From the NCBI GenBank assembly GCA_028868535.1, contig JAGWUH010000027.1, positions 1 to 51,532 on the forward strand: a DNA stretch of 51,532 nt. The letters are read 5' to 3'. This document shows positions 7,234 through 15,958 of this stretch, one piece after another. Position numbers and translations under genes: made by a program. Numbering within the stretch: position 1 is the first letter of the stretch; the number at the start of each line of letters is the position of its first letter. Under the pieces are notes generated by a model. The model made no database searches. It was given only the letters and a program-made list of their open reading frames with translations, and was not told where the DNA came from. Source of the stretch: Sphingomonadales bacterium (lineage in GTDB: Bacteria > Pseudomonadota > Alphaproteobacteria > Sphingomonadales > Sphingomonadaceae).

Positions 7234-9522
7234 TCAGAACTTGACGCCGACCTCCACGCCGTAGGTGGCGGGCTTCGACCAGTTCGCGCCGACGCCGTAG
7301 TTTGAATACTGGACATCGGTCATGTAGCGGCTGTTGGTGACGTTGTCCCCGAACACCGCCAGGGTAAAGTGGTCGCTCGGGTCGGTCCACTGCCCGCGCA
7401 GCGCCAGGGTGGCATAGCCCTTCTGCAGAAACTGCGTACCCGACGGGCCATAGTAGAGCGACGACGAGTAGAACAGGTTGCCCGAGAGGTCGAGCTTGCC
7501 GCCGGCAAGATCGACGCCGTAGTGCCCGCCGACCGTGGCGGTGAACTCGGGCGAACGCTGCATATGGACGTTGTCGAGCGTGGTCGGGATGACCAGGAAG
7601 CTGACGCCGGTGGCGGCGAGATCGAGACAGCTGGCGCCGCTGCCGTTCGGGAACCGACCGCACGGCGTGTAGACCGGCGCACTGTCGAAGTGCTTGTAGC
7701 GCGCATGGGTCCAGGCGGCGCCGACGTTCACCGAGAAGTTCTCGTTGAAGCGGTAGCGTACCTGGCCGTCGAGACCGTAGATCTTCGAGTTCGCCGCGTT
7801 GACGATGTTGGCGCGGCCAGCCAGGAACTCCGAGACCTGCAGGTTCTTGTAGTCGTAATAGAAGCCCGACAGCTCGAACGAGATCGTGCGGTTGTCGAAC
7901 TTGTAGCCGACTTCGAACGCGTGGATCTTCTCCGGCTTGACGTCATTGCAGGTGTAGCCGGCACCGGTCGGGTTGGCGGCCGTGATCGGGTTGGTCGGGT
8001 TCTGGCACGAACCGCCGGCGTCGATGATCGCCGACTTGTAGCCCTGCGTGTACGACGCGTAGATGCTCGACTGGTCGTCGGGCTTGTAACGCAGGATCGC
8101 GCGCGGGGTGACGTGGTTGCTGGAGATGCTCGGCAGCGGGTGCTTGAAGGTGGCGTCGAACGGCGGCAGGCCGAGCCCGTTGAAGTAGGTGTTCGTCACC
8201 GAGTCATGCGAATAGCGGATGCCGCCGGTGAAGAACAGCTTGGGCATCACCTCGTAGGTGGCATCGAAGAAGCCGGCGTAGGTATTGGTGTCGGTGCCCG
8301 AGCCGCCGATGCGGAACGGCGGGTTGTAGGTGCTGCCGGCGACAATCAGGTAAGTGCGATAAATGTCGGTGTTGCTGAAGGCGAAGAAGCCGGCGGTCCA
8401 CTGCAGCTTCGAACCCGGCTTGGAGTTGAGCAGCAGCTCCTGGCTCCAGGTGTGGTTGTCATTCGGCAGGCCGAGCTGGAGCAGCGGGGCGGCCGAATAG
8501 TCGACCTCGATGCTCGAATCGACGTCTTCCTTGCGATACTGGGTGTACGAGGTCAGGTCGGCGAAGCCGAGGTCCGCCTTGATCGTTCCCTGCACCACGT
8601 TCGAGTTGATGTGCAGGAATTCCTTCTCGGCATTGCCCGCGCCCGAAGCGGTCTGGTCGGGATCATTGGTGATCGCGGCAGCCGGCAGGAACCAGGGCGC
8701 ACCCGAACCGAAGGTCGCGTCCTTGTAGGTCGAGGTGATCAGCGGGCTGGGATCGTTGACGTGGCTGTGCTGGTAGCGCAGCAGGACCGATATGCGGTCG
8801 CTGATCTGGGCCTTGAGGCCGACGCGGGCCGACCAGTTGCGATAATCGCCGACGCGAGTGCCATCGCTGATGTTGGTCCAGTGCCCGTTGCCGCGACCGT
8901 AGTTGAACTCGACATCCATGGCGACGCCATTGGCGATGCCGGCGGTGCCGTAGAACTGGTACTTGAGTTCGTTGAAGCGGCCGTAGGAGAACTTCGCTTC
9001 CATTGCCGGGTGTTCGCTGGGATCGGCCGACTGGACGAGGATGGCGCCACCGGTGGTGTTATGCCCGAACAGCGTACCCTGCGGCCCCTTGAGCACCTGC
9101 ACCGACTGGACCTTGGTCAGCTGGAAATCGCCGGCGAGCGGGTTCGGCACGTAGAAGCCGTCGACGTAGATGCCGACGTTGCTGCCGCCGCCCGAGGTGA
9201 CCACCGGGGTGCCGACGCCGCGGATCGTGGGCTGGAAAAAGCCGCCGCTGCTGTCGAAGCGCAGGCCGGGGGTGATCTTGGCGATGTCGGGCAGCGCGAC
9301 GACGTTCGCAGTCGTCAGCTGCGCCGAGCTGAGCGCCGTGATCGTGATCGGCACGTCGACCTGCTTTTCCTCGCGGCGCTGCGCGGTCACCACGATCTCG
9401 TCGCCGGTCGTGGCGGCCGCCTGCGGTGCAGCGGCTTGCGCAAAAGCCGGCAATGGGGCCATCGCCACCATGCCGATGAGTCCGAAAACGGACGCACGTG
9501 TGCTCAACATCGAAGTCGACAT
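7234..9522 (-). CDS. TonB-dependent outer-membrane receptor
   Basis: A 762-residue protein with a signal peptide ending AFAQA at about residue 29. The TonB-box/plug start TGDEIVVTAQRREEKQ is of the sphingomonad type, followed by plug motifs (DIAKITPGLRF, PTIRGVGTP, VQVLKGPQGTLFGHNTTGGAI) and a long 22-strand barrel ending in aromatic GVEVGVKF. Energised by TonB-ExbBD, such receptors import large or scarce ligands. Two adjacent ATGs are possible; I prefer the second (9522), five bases from GGGAGG. Its place between a CoA-ester lyase and a putative transporter suggests it brings in the substrate of this cluster. Confidence 0.93.
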   Translation of the reverse strand: MSTSMLSTRASVFGLIGMVAMAPLPAFAQAAAPQAAATTGDEIVVTAQRREEKQVDVPITITALSSAQLTTANVVALPDIAKITPGLRFDSSGGFFQPTIRGVGTPVVTSGGGSNVGIYVDGFYVPNPLAGDFQLTKVQSVQVLKGPQGTLFGHNTTGGAILVQSADPSEHPAMEAKFSYGRFNELKYQFYGTAGIANGVAMDVEFNYGRGNGHWTNISDGTRVGDYRNWSARVGLKAQISDRISVLLRYQHSHVNDPSPLITSTYKDATFGSGAPWFLPAAAITNDPDQTASGAGNAEKEFLHINSNVVQGTIKADLGFADLTSYTQYRKEDVDSSIEVDYSAAPLLQLGLPNDNHTWSQELLLNSKPGSKLQWTAGFFAFSNTDIYRTYLIVAGSTYNPPFRIGGSGTDTNTYAGFFDATYEVMPKLFFTGGIRYSHDSVTNTYFNGLGLPPFDATFKHPLPSISSNHVTPRAILRYKPDDQSSIYASYTQGYKSAIIDAGGSCQNPTNPITAANPTGAGYTCNDVKPEKIHAFEVGYKFDNRTISFELSGFYYDYKNLQVSEFLAGRANIVNAANSKIYGLDGQVRYRFNENFSVNVGAAWTHARYKHFDSAPVYTPCGRFPNGSGASCLDLAATGVSFLVIPTTLDNVHMQRSPEFTATVGGHYGVDLAGGKLDLSGNLFYSSSLYYGPSGTQFLQKGYATLALRGQWTDPSDHFTLAVFGDNVTNSRYMTDVQYSNYGVGANWSKPATYGVEVGVKF

Positions 9523-9682
9523 CATACCCTCCCTTTGCCGGGCGCGAGCCCGGTCTCGAATTCCCGTCCCGGGGCGCGATCACGATCGCGCACCGGCATG
9601 GCCACACGCTAGACCGGGCCTAGAAAATGGCAACGGATGATCGCCCGGACAAAGGCCTGGGCCCAATAATAGGGAAGCGACC

Positions 9683-9698
9683 GTTGCATTTCTGCAAC
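9683..9698. promoter_or_regulatory. Inverted repeat upstream of the TonB receptor
   Basis: GTTGCA (9683-9688) and TGCAAC (9693-9698) form a perfect 6-bp dyad around TTTC, about 160 bp upstream of the receptor ATG and just after the MFS stop. It could be an operator or a weak MFS terminator; nothing distinguishes the two. Confidence 0.35.
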
Positions 9699-9709
9699 TG
9701 AACCTTCGT

Positions 9710-11383
9710 TCACAGCCCGATGTAGCCGAGCAGGCCGGTCTTCGGATCGGGAGAATCCGCCTTGTAGCGCACCGAGCCATAAGGCCTTTCGAGCCAGCGG
9801 CGCACGCGGCGTTCGCCCGGCTTGCGGTTGTAGCTGTCGGTCGCCTGCTGGATGTCGAGGTCGGATTGGGTGTAGCGATCGCGCATCCGCAGGTAGTCAC
9901 CCCAGGTCGGGCAGTGGTAACGCTCGGTCCACAGCGCGGGGTTGGCGATGTCGCGGGCGATCGACCAGTCGAAGCCGCCGTTGCGCATTCGCACCTTCTG
10001 CAGCTGTCGGGCAACCTGGTAGAAGGTGCGCGCCTCGTCCGGATCGACATCGTATTCGACTTCGACGACGATCGGCCCGGAGCGCATCGTCAGTCCGAGC
10101 GCGACTTGCGGCTCGGCCCCGATCGCGACCTGCTCGGTGTCGATTTCCTCGTCGCGGGGGAGCGGCATGACCACGCCGAGCAGCGCCGTAGAGGCCGCCA
10201 CCCCGCCCGATGCGGCGAGGGCGAAGGTGACGCCATAATGCGACGCGACCTCGCCCCAGAACCAGGCGCCCAGCGCAACGCCGCCGGTGATCGATGACGA
10301 GTAGAGCGACAATGCGCGCGCGGTCACCCAGCGCGGCGCGGTGAGCTGGACGCCGATGTTGAACAGCGAGGCGGTCTGCATGTTGGCGATGCCGACGAAG
10401 AAGAACGCGATCATCGTCAGCCACAGCGAACGGCTCGCGGCGATCGTGACCAGCGCGGCGCCGGTGATGATGATGAACACGCGGGCCAGCGCCTCGCTGG
10501 AAAAGCGGTGGCGCAGCCGCGCCAGGTACAGCGCGCCGGCGACCGCGCCGATGCCGGTGGCGCCGAGGATCAGGCCGTAAGTCGCGGCATCGCCATGCAG
10601 CAACTGCTTGGCGACGAGCGGGCCGAGCGCGGTGTAGGTGGCGCTGGCGAGGCCGAAGGCGAGCGCGCGGACGACAACCGTGCGGATCGCCGGCGAGTGG
10701 AACGCATAGCGGGCGCCGGAGATGATCGCGCGGTCGATCCGTTCCGGCGGCAGGCGCGAGGGGACGTGGCGGCGCTGCCACAGCACGAAGGCGAACCACA
10801 GCGGCAGGTAACCGACGGCGTTGATGCCGAAGGCCGCCTTGGCGCCGAACGCCAGCACGACGACGCCGCCGATCGCGGGGCCGAAGCTGCGGGCGATGTT
10901 GTAGCTGATCGAGCCGAGCGACACCGCGGCGGGAAGATGCTCGGCCGAGACCTGTTCCGAGATCGAGGACTGCCATGACGGGCTGTAGAGCGCGACCCCG
11001 GCGCCGATCAGCACGATGAAGCCGAGCAGCAGCCAGGGCGTGACCAGGCCGAGATAGGCGAGCGCCGTGAGGCAGGCGCCCGACAGCGCCGCGAAGCCGA
11101 GGCCGGTCAGCGCGATCTTGCGGCGATCGAACATGTCGGCGATGGCGCCCGCGGGCAGAGCGACGAGGAACATCGGCAGCATCAACGCCGACTGCACCAG
11201 CGCCACCATGCTGGGCGAGTTGTTGGTGAGCCGGGTCATTTCCCAGGCGGCGCCGACGCCCAGAATCAGCTGGCCGAAGTTCGAGAACAGGCTCGACAGC
11301 CAGATGCGGCGGAAGGTCGACTCGCCCAGCGGCGCGAAAGTGCCCCCGCGCGCTGCGCCTGTCCCGGCCGGGTCTTCGTTCAT
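9710..11383 (-). CDS. EntS-like MFS transporter with C-terminal alpha/beta domain
   Basis: A 557-residue inner-membrane protein. Residues up to about 410 carry the MFS core of the DUF894/EntS type (FRRIWLSSLFSNFGQLI, then PAGAIADMFDRRK at the helix 2-3 loop). The last about 130 residues are soluble (IVVEVEYDVDPDEARTFY through ERPYGSVRYKAD) and resemble a ferredoxin-like or monooxygenase-like dimeric barrel fused to the transporter. The ATG at 11383 has GGGGAGA seven bases upstream; the open frame upstream is spurious. It is read in the same direction as the TonB receptor, 187 bp ahead of it. Likely an exporter or an importer of the second stage across the inner membrane. Confidence 0.85.
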   Translation of the reverse strand: MNEDPAGTGAARGGTFAPLGESTFRRIWLSSLFSNFGQLILGVGAAWEMTRLTNNSPSMVALVQSALMLPMFLVALPAGAIADMFDRRKIALTGLGFAALSGACLTALAYLGLVTPWLLLGFIVLIGAGVALYSPSWQSSISEQVSAEHLPAAVSLGSISYNIARSFGPAIGGVVVLAFGAKAAFGINAVGYLPLWFAFVLWQRRHVPSRLPPERIDRAIISGARYAFHSPAIRTVVVRALAFGLASATYTALGPLVAKQLLHGDAATYGLILGATGIGAVAGALYLARLRHRFSSEALARVFIIITGAALVTIAASRSLWLTMIAFFFVGIANMQTASLFNIGVQLTAPRWVTARALSLYSSSITGGVALGAWFWGEVASHYGVTFALAASGGVAASTALLGVVMPLPRDEEIDTEQVAIGAEPQVALGLTMRSGPIVVEVEYDVDPDEARTFYQVARQLQKVRMRNGGFDWSIARDIANPALWTERYHCPTWGDYLRMRDRYTQSDLDIQQATDSYNRKPGERRVRRWLERPYGSVRYKADSPDPKTGLLGYIGL

Positions 11384-11636
11384 GCGTTCTCCCCAATTGC
11401 ATCCGGTTTGGGTGTCCCCTCGGCAGCCGTCAAGCGTCCGTGGCGCGAAATCGACCGCGGCGGCACAGGCGCCCCGGCATCGCGGCCATGGCGCAATCGC
11501 CGCCGCGATGCCGCGCCTGGCGCGACGGCGTTTCGCCATTGGGAATTTGCAATGTGCGCGCGAGTTCCCCATTTGCGGAAGTCGTGCGGGCGCGGCCCGC
11601 AGCCCGCCGTTTCGGCAGAGATTCGAGGAGAGTACC

Positions 11637-12890
11637 GTGGCCGAGGCCTACATCATCGACGCCGTCCGTACCCCGCGCAGCATCGGCAAGATGGGCAAGG
11701 GCGCGCTTTCGACCATGCATCCGGAGCATCTTTCGGCTTCGGTGCTGGCGGCGCTGAAGGAGCGCAACAACCTCAACACCGCCGATGTCGACGACGTTAT
11801 CTGGGGCGTTTCCGCGGCGATCGGGCTGCAGTCGGGCGACATCGGCCGCAATGCCGCGCTCGATGCCGGATACGACGTGCGCGCCGGCGGCGTGACGCTG
11901 AACCGGTTCTGCGGCTCCTCGATCACCGCGACCAACTTCGCGGCCGGGATGATCATGTCGGGCATGCACGACGTGGCCATCTCGGGCGGCATGGATATGA
12001 TGTCCTACGCCAACTACTATGGCATGAAGATGCGCGAGGCCGGCGTCGGCGGCGGCGGCATGGGCGTGGGCAACCCGCGCCTGCAGGCTAAGCACCCGCA
12101 ATCGAACCAGGGCGTCTGCGCCGACGCGATCGCAGCGATCGAGGGGATCAGCCGCGAGGACCTCGAAAAGCTCGGCGTCGAGAGTCAGCGCCGCGCGGCG
12201 GTGGCGATCGCCGAGGGGCGGTTCGCCAGGTCGACGATCGTCGTCAAGGACGACGACGGCAACGTCATCCTCGACCACGAGGAATATCCGCGTCCCGACA
12301 CCACGCTGGAAGGACTGGCGCAGCTGAAGCCGGCGTTCGAGATGTTCCTCGACATGCCGTCGCAGCCCGAGGGCAAGACCTATCGCCAGCTGATCAACCA
12401 GGTCTATCCCGACGTCGACATCAAGCCGATCCACCACGTCGGCATCTCGTCGGGCGTGGTCGATGGCGCCTCGGCGATCCTGCTGGCATCCAAGGAATAC
12501 GCCGAGAAGCAGGGCTGGAAGCCGCGCGCGCGGATCGTGGCGATGAGCGAGATCGGCGATTGCCCGACGCTGATGCTCAATGCGCCGGTCCCGGCGGCGA
12601 AGAAGGTGCTGGCCAAGGCCGGGCTGACCAAGGACGACATCGACGTCTGGGAAATCAACGAGGCCTTCGCGGTGGTGGTGGAAAAGTTCATCCGCGACCT
12701 CGATCTCGACCGGGCCAAGGTCAATCCCAACGGCGGTTCGATCGCGCTGGGCCACCCGATCGCGGGGACCGGGGCGATCCTGATCGGCACCGCGCTCGAC
12801 GAGCTGGAGCGGACCGGCGGGCGTTATGGCCTGATCACGATGTGCGCGGCGGGCGGCATGGCCCCGGCGATCATCATCGAACGCATCTGA
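11637..12890 (+). CDS. Acetyl-CoA C-acyltransferase (thiolase)
   Basis: A 417-residue thiolase that cleaves a 3-ketoacyl-CoA with CoA (or the reverse). The nucleophile Cys92 lies in NRFCGSSITATN, the NEAFA motif near residue 340, His373 in ALGHPIAGTGA and the second catalytic Cys403 in CAAGGMAPA. All catalytic residues are present, so it should be active. I start at the GTG at 11637, with GAGGAGA four bases upstream; no nearer ATG fits. Divergent from the MFS gene across 253 bp, and ended by a strong hairpin. It probably provides the final beta-oxidation-like cleavage for the cluster. Confidence 0.93.
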   Translation: MAEAYIIDAVRTPRSIGKMGKGALSTMHPEHLSASVLAALKERNNLNTADVDDVIWGVSAAIGLQSGDIGRNAALDAGYDVRAGGVTLNRFCGSSITATNFAAGMIMSGMHDVAISGGMDMMSYANYYGMKMREAGVGGGGMGVGNPRLQAKHPQSNQGVCADAIAAIEGISREDLEKLGVESQRRAAVAIAEGRFARSTIVVKDDDGNVILDHEEYPRPDTTLEGLAQLKPAFEMFLDMPSQPEGKTYRQLINQVYPDVDIKPIHHVGISSGVVDGASAILLASKEYAEKQGWKPRARIVAMSEIGDCPTLMLNAPVPAAKKVLAKAGLTKDDIDVWEINEAFAVVVEKFIRDLDLDRAKVNPNGGSIALGHPIAGTGAILIGTALDELERTGGRYGLITMCAAGGMAPAIIIERI

Positions 12891-12933
12891 GGACAATCAC
12901 GCGCCGCTGGCGGCGCACAAGTCGCTGGTCATG

Positions 12934-12964
12934 CGCCCCGCCTTCGCTACAAGAAGGCGGGGCG
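12934..12964 (+). terminator. Terminator after thiolase
   Basis: CGCCCCGCCTTC at 12934-12945 and GAAGGCGGGGCG at 12953-12964 form a perfect 12-bp stem with a 7-base loop, then TCTTGCG. A smaller GC hairpin precedes it at 12901-12916. Confidence 0.75.
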
Positions 12965-13016
12965 TCTTGCGACAGGGCTGGGCGAAAATCGCATTCGGGA
13001 CGACGACAGGGCTGGC

Positions 13017-13472
13017 ATGGACGAGGAACTGCACGAACTGCGGCGCGCCGTCAGCATCAAGCTGACCGTACTGGCGCGGCTGATGCGCAACGACTTCGAC
13101 CGGCACGTCGGCGGGATCGGCCTGACCCGGTCACAATGGTCGCTGATCGCGGTGGTCGCCAGCCGGCCGGGCGCGACGCAGCGGCAGATCGCCGAGCTGC
13201 TCGAGATGTCCGAGGCGTCGGCGGGGCGGCTGGTCGACCGGCTGGTCGCCGACGGACTGCTGGCCCGCACCGATCGCGCGGATGACCGGCGGGCCCGGGC
13301 GGTGACGCTGACGGAGGCGGCCAATCCGCTGCTGGAACGGATGTCGGTGTTCGCGCGCTCACGCGAGGAGCGGTTCTTCCGCGGCATCGCCGGCGAGGAC
13401 CTGGCAAAGCTTCGCGACGTGCTCGACCAGTTGCACGCCAATATCTATCCCGGCCTGACTCCGCCGGGTTGA
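13017..13472 (+). CDS. MarR-family transcriptional regulator
   Basis: A 151-residue winged-helix regulator. The typical order is visible: a dimerisation helix, LTRSQWSLIAVVASRPGATQ (about residues 37-56), recognition helix QIAELLEMSEASAGRLVDRLVADGL, and wing ARTDRADDRRARAVTLTEA. Such proteins often sense aromatic or CoA-linked ligands. It lies alone between the thiolase terminator and the small exported proteins, 127 bp after thiolase. The target is unknown; the thiolase or CoA-transferase operon is a natural guess. Confidence 0.9.
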   Translation: MDEELHELRRAVSIKLTVLARLMRNDFDRHVGGIGLTRSQWSLIAVVASRPGATQRQIAELLEMSEASAGRLVDRLVADGLLARTDRADDRRARAVTLTEAANPLLERMSVFARSREERFFRGIAGEDLAKLRDVLDQLHANIYPGLTPPG

Positions 13473-13483
13473 GCGCAACGAAA

Positions 13484-13509
13484 AAGGGCGGCGCTCGCGC
13501 ACCGCCCTT
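13484..13509. terminator. Terminator hairpin, best oriented for the leftward small gene
   Basis: AAGGGCGG (13484-13491) pairs with CCGCCCTT (13502-13509). On the minus strand the stem is followed by TTTCGTTGC, so it is a good intrinsic terminator for the 104-residue exported protein and may also stop the MarR transcript. Confidence 0.7.
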
Positions 13510-13534
13510 CCCGTTTGATCGTGGCTGCTGCCGA

Positions 13535-13849
13535 TCAGGGCAGGAGCTGCGCCTTCGACAGCGTGGTGGCGACCTTGCCGTTGGCGGTGGTCAGGTTCGA
13601 CGAGGCGATCGTGACCAGGCGGCCTTCGAGGATGATCTGCACCGAACCGTCGGCCTGCACGCGGTAGACCGGGGCGAGACGCTGGCCGTTGGTGCCGTAG
13701 ATCATCTTGCCTTCGGTCACCTTGACGGTGGTGGCTTCGGCCGCGGCAGCGCGAACGCTCTGCGAAGCTTCGGCGGCGTGGACGACGGCCGGAACCATCG
13801 CGAAGACGGCCAGGGTGGCAATGGCGGCAAGGGGAGCGAACTTGTTCAT
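13535..13849 (-). CDS. Small exported protein, paralogue A
   Basis: A 104-residue protein. The signal peptide has a hydrophobic core and ends VVHA-A near residue 25. The mature part carries GKMIYGTNGQRLAP, VYRVQADGSVQIILEG and LTTANGKVA. These align with paralogue B next door over 59 positions with 35 identities by my count. The pattern (short beta-strands, a GQR-x-APxYRV segment, a DGSVQ turn) recalls PRC-barrel-like small beta folds, but this is only a resemblance. I use the ATG at 13849, seven bases from GGAG. Monocistronic, with its own terminator and an ACCTAGGT-centred motif 54-68 bp upstream. Periplasmic location; function unknown. Confidence 0.8.
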   Translation of the reverse strand: MNKFAPLAAIATLAVFAMVPAVVHAAEASQSVRAAAAEATTVKVTEGKMIYGTNGQRLAPVYRVQADGSVQIILEGRLVTIASSNLTTANGKVATTLSKAQLLP

Positions 13850-13902
13850 CACGAAACTCCGTCTGTGGACCCGGGCCTGGAGTGGGGCTGCCCGGCGATT
13901 GC

Positions 13903-13917
13903 TAACCTAGGTAAGTA
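13903..13917 (-). promoter_or_regulatory. ACCTAGGT-centred motif upstream of paralogue A
   Basis: On the minus strand this reads TACTTACCTAGGTTA, with the perfect 8-bp palindrome ACCTAGGT in the middle. A nearly identical copy sits at the same distance upstream of paralogue B (14416-14430). Likely a shared regulator site overlapping the promoter. Confidence 0.6.
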
Positions 13918-14045
13918 ATATTGTGTCCACTGTCAATTGCGAATCACGCAACTCCGAAGCGCTATTTTGCAACTGCGTTAAACACCTGATAAACCATGGT
14001 CCTCCCCTCCTCCACCCAGGCCTATGCCGCTCCACGCAACGAAAA

Positions 14046-14072
14046 CGGGGCCGGCGCACGGCGCCGGCCCCG
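14046..14072 (-). terminator. Terminator of paralogue B
   Basis: CGGGGCCGGCGC (14046-14057) and GCGCCGGCCCCG (14061-14072) form a perfect 12-bp stem with a 3-base loop. On the minus strand it is followed by TTTTCGTTGC, nearly the same tail as the paralogue A terminator. Confidence 0.8.
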
Positions 14073-14097
14073 TCGGTCTGCCCCGTCGGGGGGAAGC

Positions 14098-14367
14098 TCA
14101 GCGGCCGAGATCGGCCTTGTTCTTGCTGCTGACGACCTTGCCGTTGGCGACGCTGAGGATCGCGGCCGGGATCGTCGTCAGCTTGCCGTCGAGGATGACC
14201 TGGACCGAACCGTCCGCGGTGACGCGATAGATCGGCGCGATCCGCTGGCCGTTGGCGCCGTAGACCATCTGCCCTTCGTGCCAGGCGGCTTCGGCAAGCG
14301 CGGCACCCGGCAGCGCGATGCTGGCGGCGAGGAGGACGGGGACGAAAACGCTGGCAATGCTCTTCAT
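14098..14367 (-). CDS. Small exported protein, paralogue B
   Basis: An 89-residue protein starting MKSIASVFVPVLL, with a signal peptide ending GAALA-E near residue 25. The mature part matches paralogue A (GQMVYGANGQRIAP, YRVTADGSVQVILDG, LSVANGKVV) and is slightly shorter. GGGAG precedes the ATG. It has its own terminator and the same ACCTAGGT motif upstream. The separate duplicated transcription units suggest a gene duplication that copied promoter and terminator as well. Function unknown; probably periplasmic. Confidence 0.8.
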   Translation of the reverse strand: MKSIASVFVPVLLAASIALPGAALAEAAWHEGQMVYGANGQRIAPIYRVTADGSVQVILDGKLTTIPAAILSVANGKVVSSKNKADLGR

Positions 14368-14415
14368 GGCAATCTCCCAAAATGGCGGCCCGCCAGGCGG
14401 ACGACGGCCAGTTCC

Positions 14416-14430
14416 TAACCTAGGTCAGTA
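14416..14430 (-). promoter_or_regulatory. ACCTAGGT-centred motif upstream of paralogue B
   Basis: On the minus strand it reads TACTGACCTAGGTTA, 14 of 15 bases identical to the copy upstream of paralogue A, and lies 49-63 bp before the start codon. Confidence 0.6.
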
Positions 14431-14665
14431 TTTCCTAAATAGACGACCAAATCCTAATTTCCACAGTTCGCGATGCTCCGCGGAATCCGCAGGCCCAAAT
14501 CGCGCAAATCCGCGAGGGCAAAACCGTCGCGGCGATGACGGCGGGCGCGATCGCGGTTGATCGCGTCGGGGATTGCGCGCAGGACTGCCGCTTTCCGGAA
14601 GCGGCCCGCCGGCAAGGATCGATGCGGCTTTTGGACGAAGTCAGGAACGGGAAGGCAAGACAGGC
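14431..14665. other. Leader/promoter region of the CoA-transferase operon
   Basis: The 298-bp gap between paralogue B and the first CoA-transferase holds the ACCTAGGT motif at its left end and several short hairpins, such as CCGCTT/AAGCGG near 14588-14604. I see no convincing small gene or RNA. A promoter for the rightward operon must lie here, but I cannot place a -35/-10 pair with confidence. Confidence 0.4.
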
Positions 14666-15895
14666 ATGGCAACCAAGGTAATGGAGGGCGTGCGCGTCCT
14701 CGAAGTGGCGCAGTTCACGTTCACGCCGGCGGCGGGCGCGATCCTGGCGGACTGGGGCGCGGACGTGATCAAGGTCGAGCATCCGGTGCGCGGCGACACC
14801 CAGCGCGGCTTCCTCAACATGGGCGGCGTCAAGCTCGACCCGCTGCGCCACACGCTGATCGAACACCCCAACCGCGGCAAGCGCTCGGTCGGCATCGACC
14901 TCGCCACCAAGGAAGGGCAGGAGACGCTGTACGAGCTCGCGAAGCAGTGCGACGTGTTCCTGACCAACTACCTTCCCCAGGTCCGGCAGAAGAACAAGTT
15001 CGACATCGAGCACATCCGCGCGGTCAATCCGAACATCATCTATGCCCGCGGTTCGGCGCTGGGCAACAAGGGACCGGAGCGCGAGGTCGGCGGCTTCGAC
15101 GGCACCTGCTTCTGGAACCGCAGCGGCATCGCCATCGCCATGACCCCCGAGGAGCTCGACGGCCCGCTGAGCCAGGGCATGCCGGCGTTCGGCGATTCGA
15201 TCGGCGGCATGTTCATCGCCGGCGGCATCTCGGCCGCGCTGTTCCACCGCGAGAAGACCGGCGAGGCGACCGAGCTCGACGTCTCGCTGCTGTCCACCGC
15301 GTGGTGGGCTTCGGGCGCGCTGCTGGCGCAGGTGATGGAAACCGGCATCCTCGGCCGCAACGGCATGCCGCAGTCGGGCAGCGTCAGCACCAACCCGTTC
15401 ATGGGCAACTTCCGCACGTCCGACAACGGCTGGATCAACCTCTGCACGCTGAGCCCGACCGGGCACATCCGCAGCCTGTTCACCTGCCTGGGCATTCCCG
15501 AGGCGGCCGACGATCCGCGCTTTGCCGACGTGCAGGCGCTGTTCTCGAACGTCGCGGCGGCGAGCGCGTTGATCACCGAGGCGTTCTCGAAGCAGCCGTT
15601 CGAATACTGGCGCCAGCAGCTCAAGAACTACTCGGGACAGTGGGCGCCGGTGCAGTCGCTGCGCGACCTGCTGACCGACGAGCAGACCGTCGCCAACGAC
15701 ATGATCATCGAGGTCGAGGGTGCGGATGGCGGTGCGCCGCTGAAGCTGGTCCGCGGGCCGGTGCAGTGGAACGGCGAGCCGCTGGAGACCACGCGCGCGC
15801 CGCAGGCCAGCGAGCACACCGAGATCGTGCTGATGGAAATGGGCTTCGAGTGGGACAAGATCGAGGAACTCAAGGCCAAGGGCGCGATAGCGTAA
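14666..15895 (+). CDS. CaiB/BaiF family III CoA-transferase, copy 1
   Basis: A 409-residue protein that should move CoA between organic acids through an aspartyl-CoA anhydride. It starts [17 protein letters not shown], then [14 protein letters not shown] for CoA binding. The likely catalytic Asp145 lies in VGGFDGTCFW, and the second glycine-rich region GDSIGGMFIAGGI near residues 174-186. The in-frame extension upstream lacks a ribosome binding site, so I start at 14666. The next gene is a close relative (first 60 residues about 65% identical by eye) 63 bp downstream, past a short GGAGCG/CGCTCC hairpin. The pair recalls two-subunit enzymes such as BbsEF. Substrates unknown. Confidence 0.92.
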   Translation: MATKVMEGVRVLEVAQFTFTPAAGAILADWGADVIKVEHPVRGDTQRGFLNMGGVKLDPLRHTLIEHPNRGKRSVGIDLATKEGQETLYELAKQCDVFLTNYLPQVRQKNKFDIEHIRAVNPNIIYARGSALGNKGPEREVGGFDGTCFWNRSGIAIAMTPEELDGPLSQGMPAFGDSIGGMFIAGGISAALFHREKTGEATELDVSLLSTAWWASGALLAQVMETGILGRNGMPQSGSVSTNPFMGNFRTSDNGWINLCTLSPTGHIRSLFTCLGIPEAADDPRFADVQALFSNVAAASALITEAFSKQPFEYWRQQLKNYSGQWAPVQSLRDLLTDEQTVANDMIIEVEGADGGAPLKLVRGPVQWNGEPLETTRAPQASEHTEIVLMEMGFEWDKIEELKAKGAIA

Positions 15896-15958
15896 GGGGA
15901 TGACGGGAGTGGGGTGGAGCGCCTCGCTCCCCTCCCCCGCGACGGGTCGGGAGAACGG

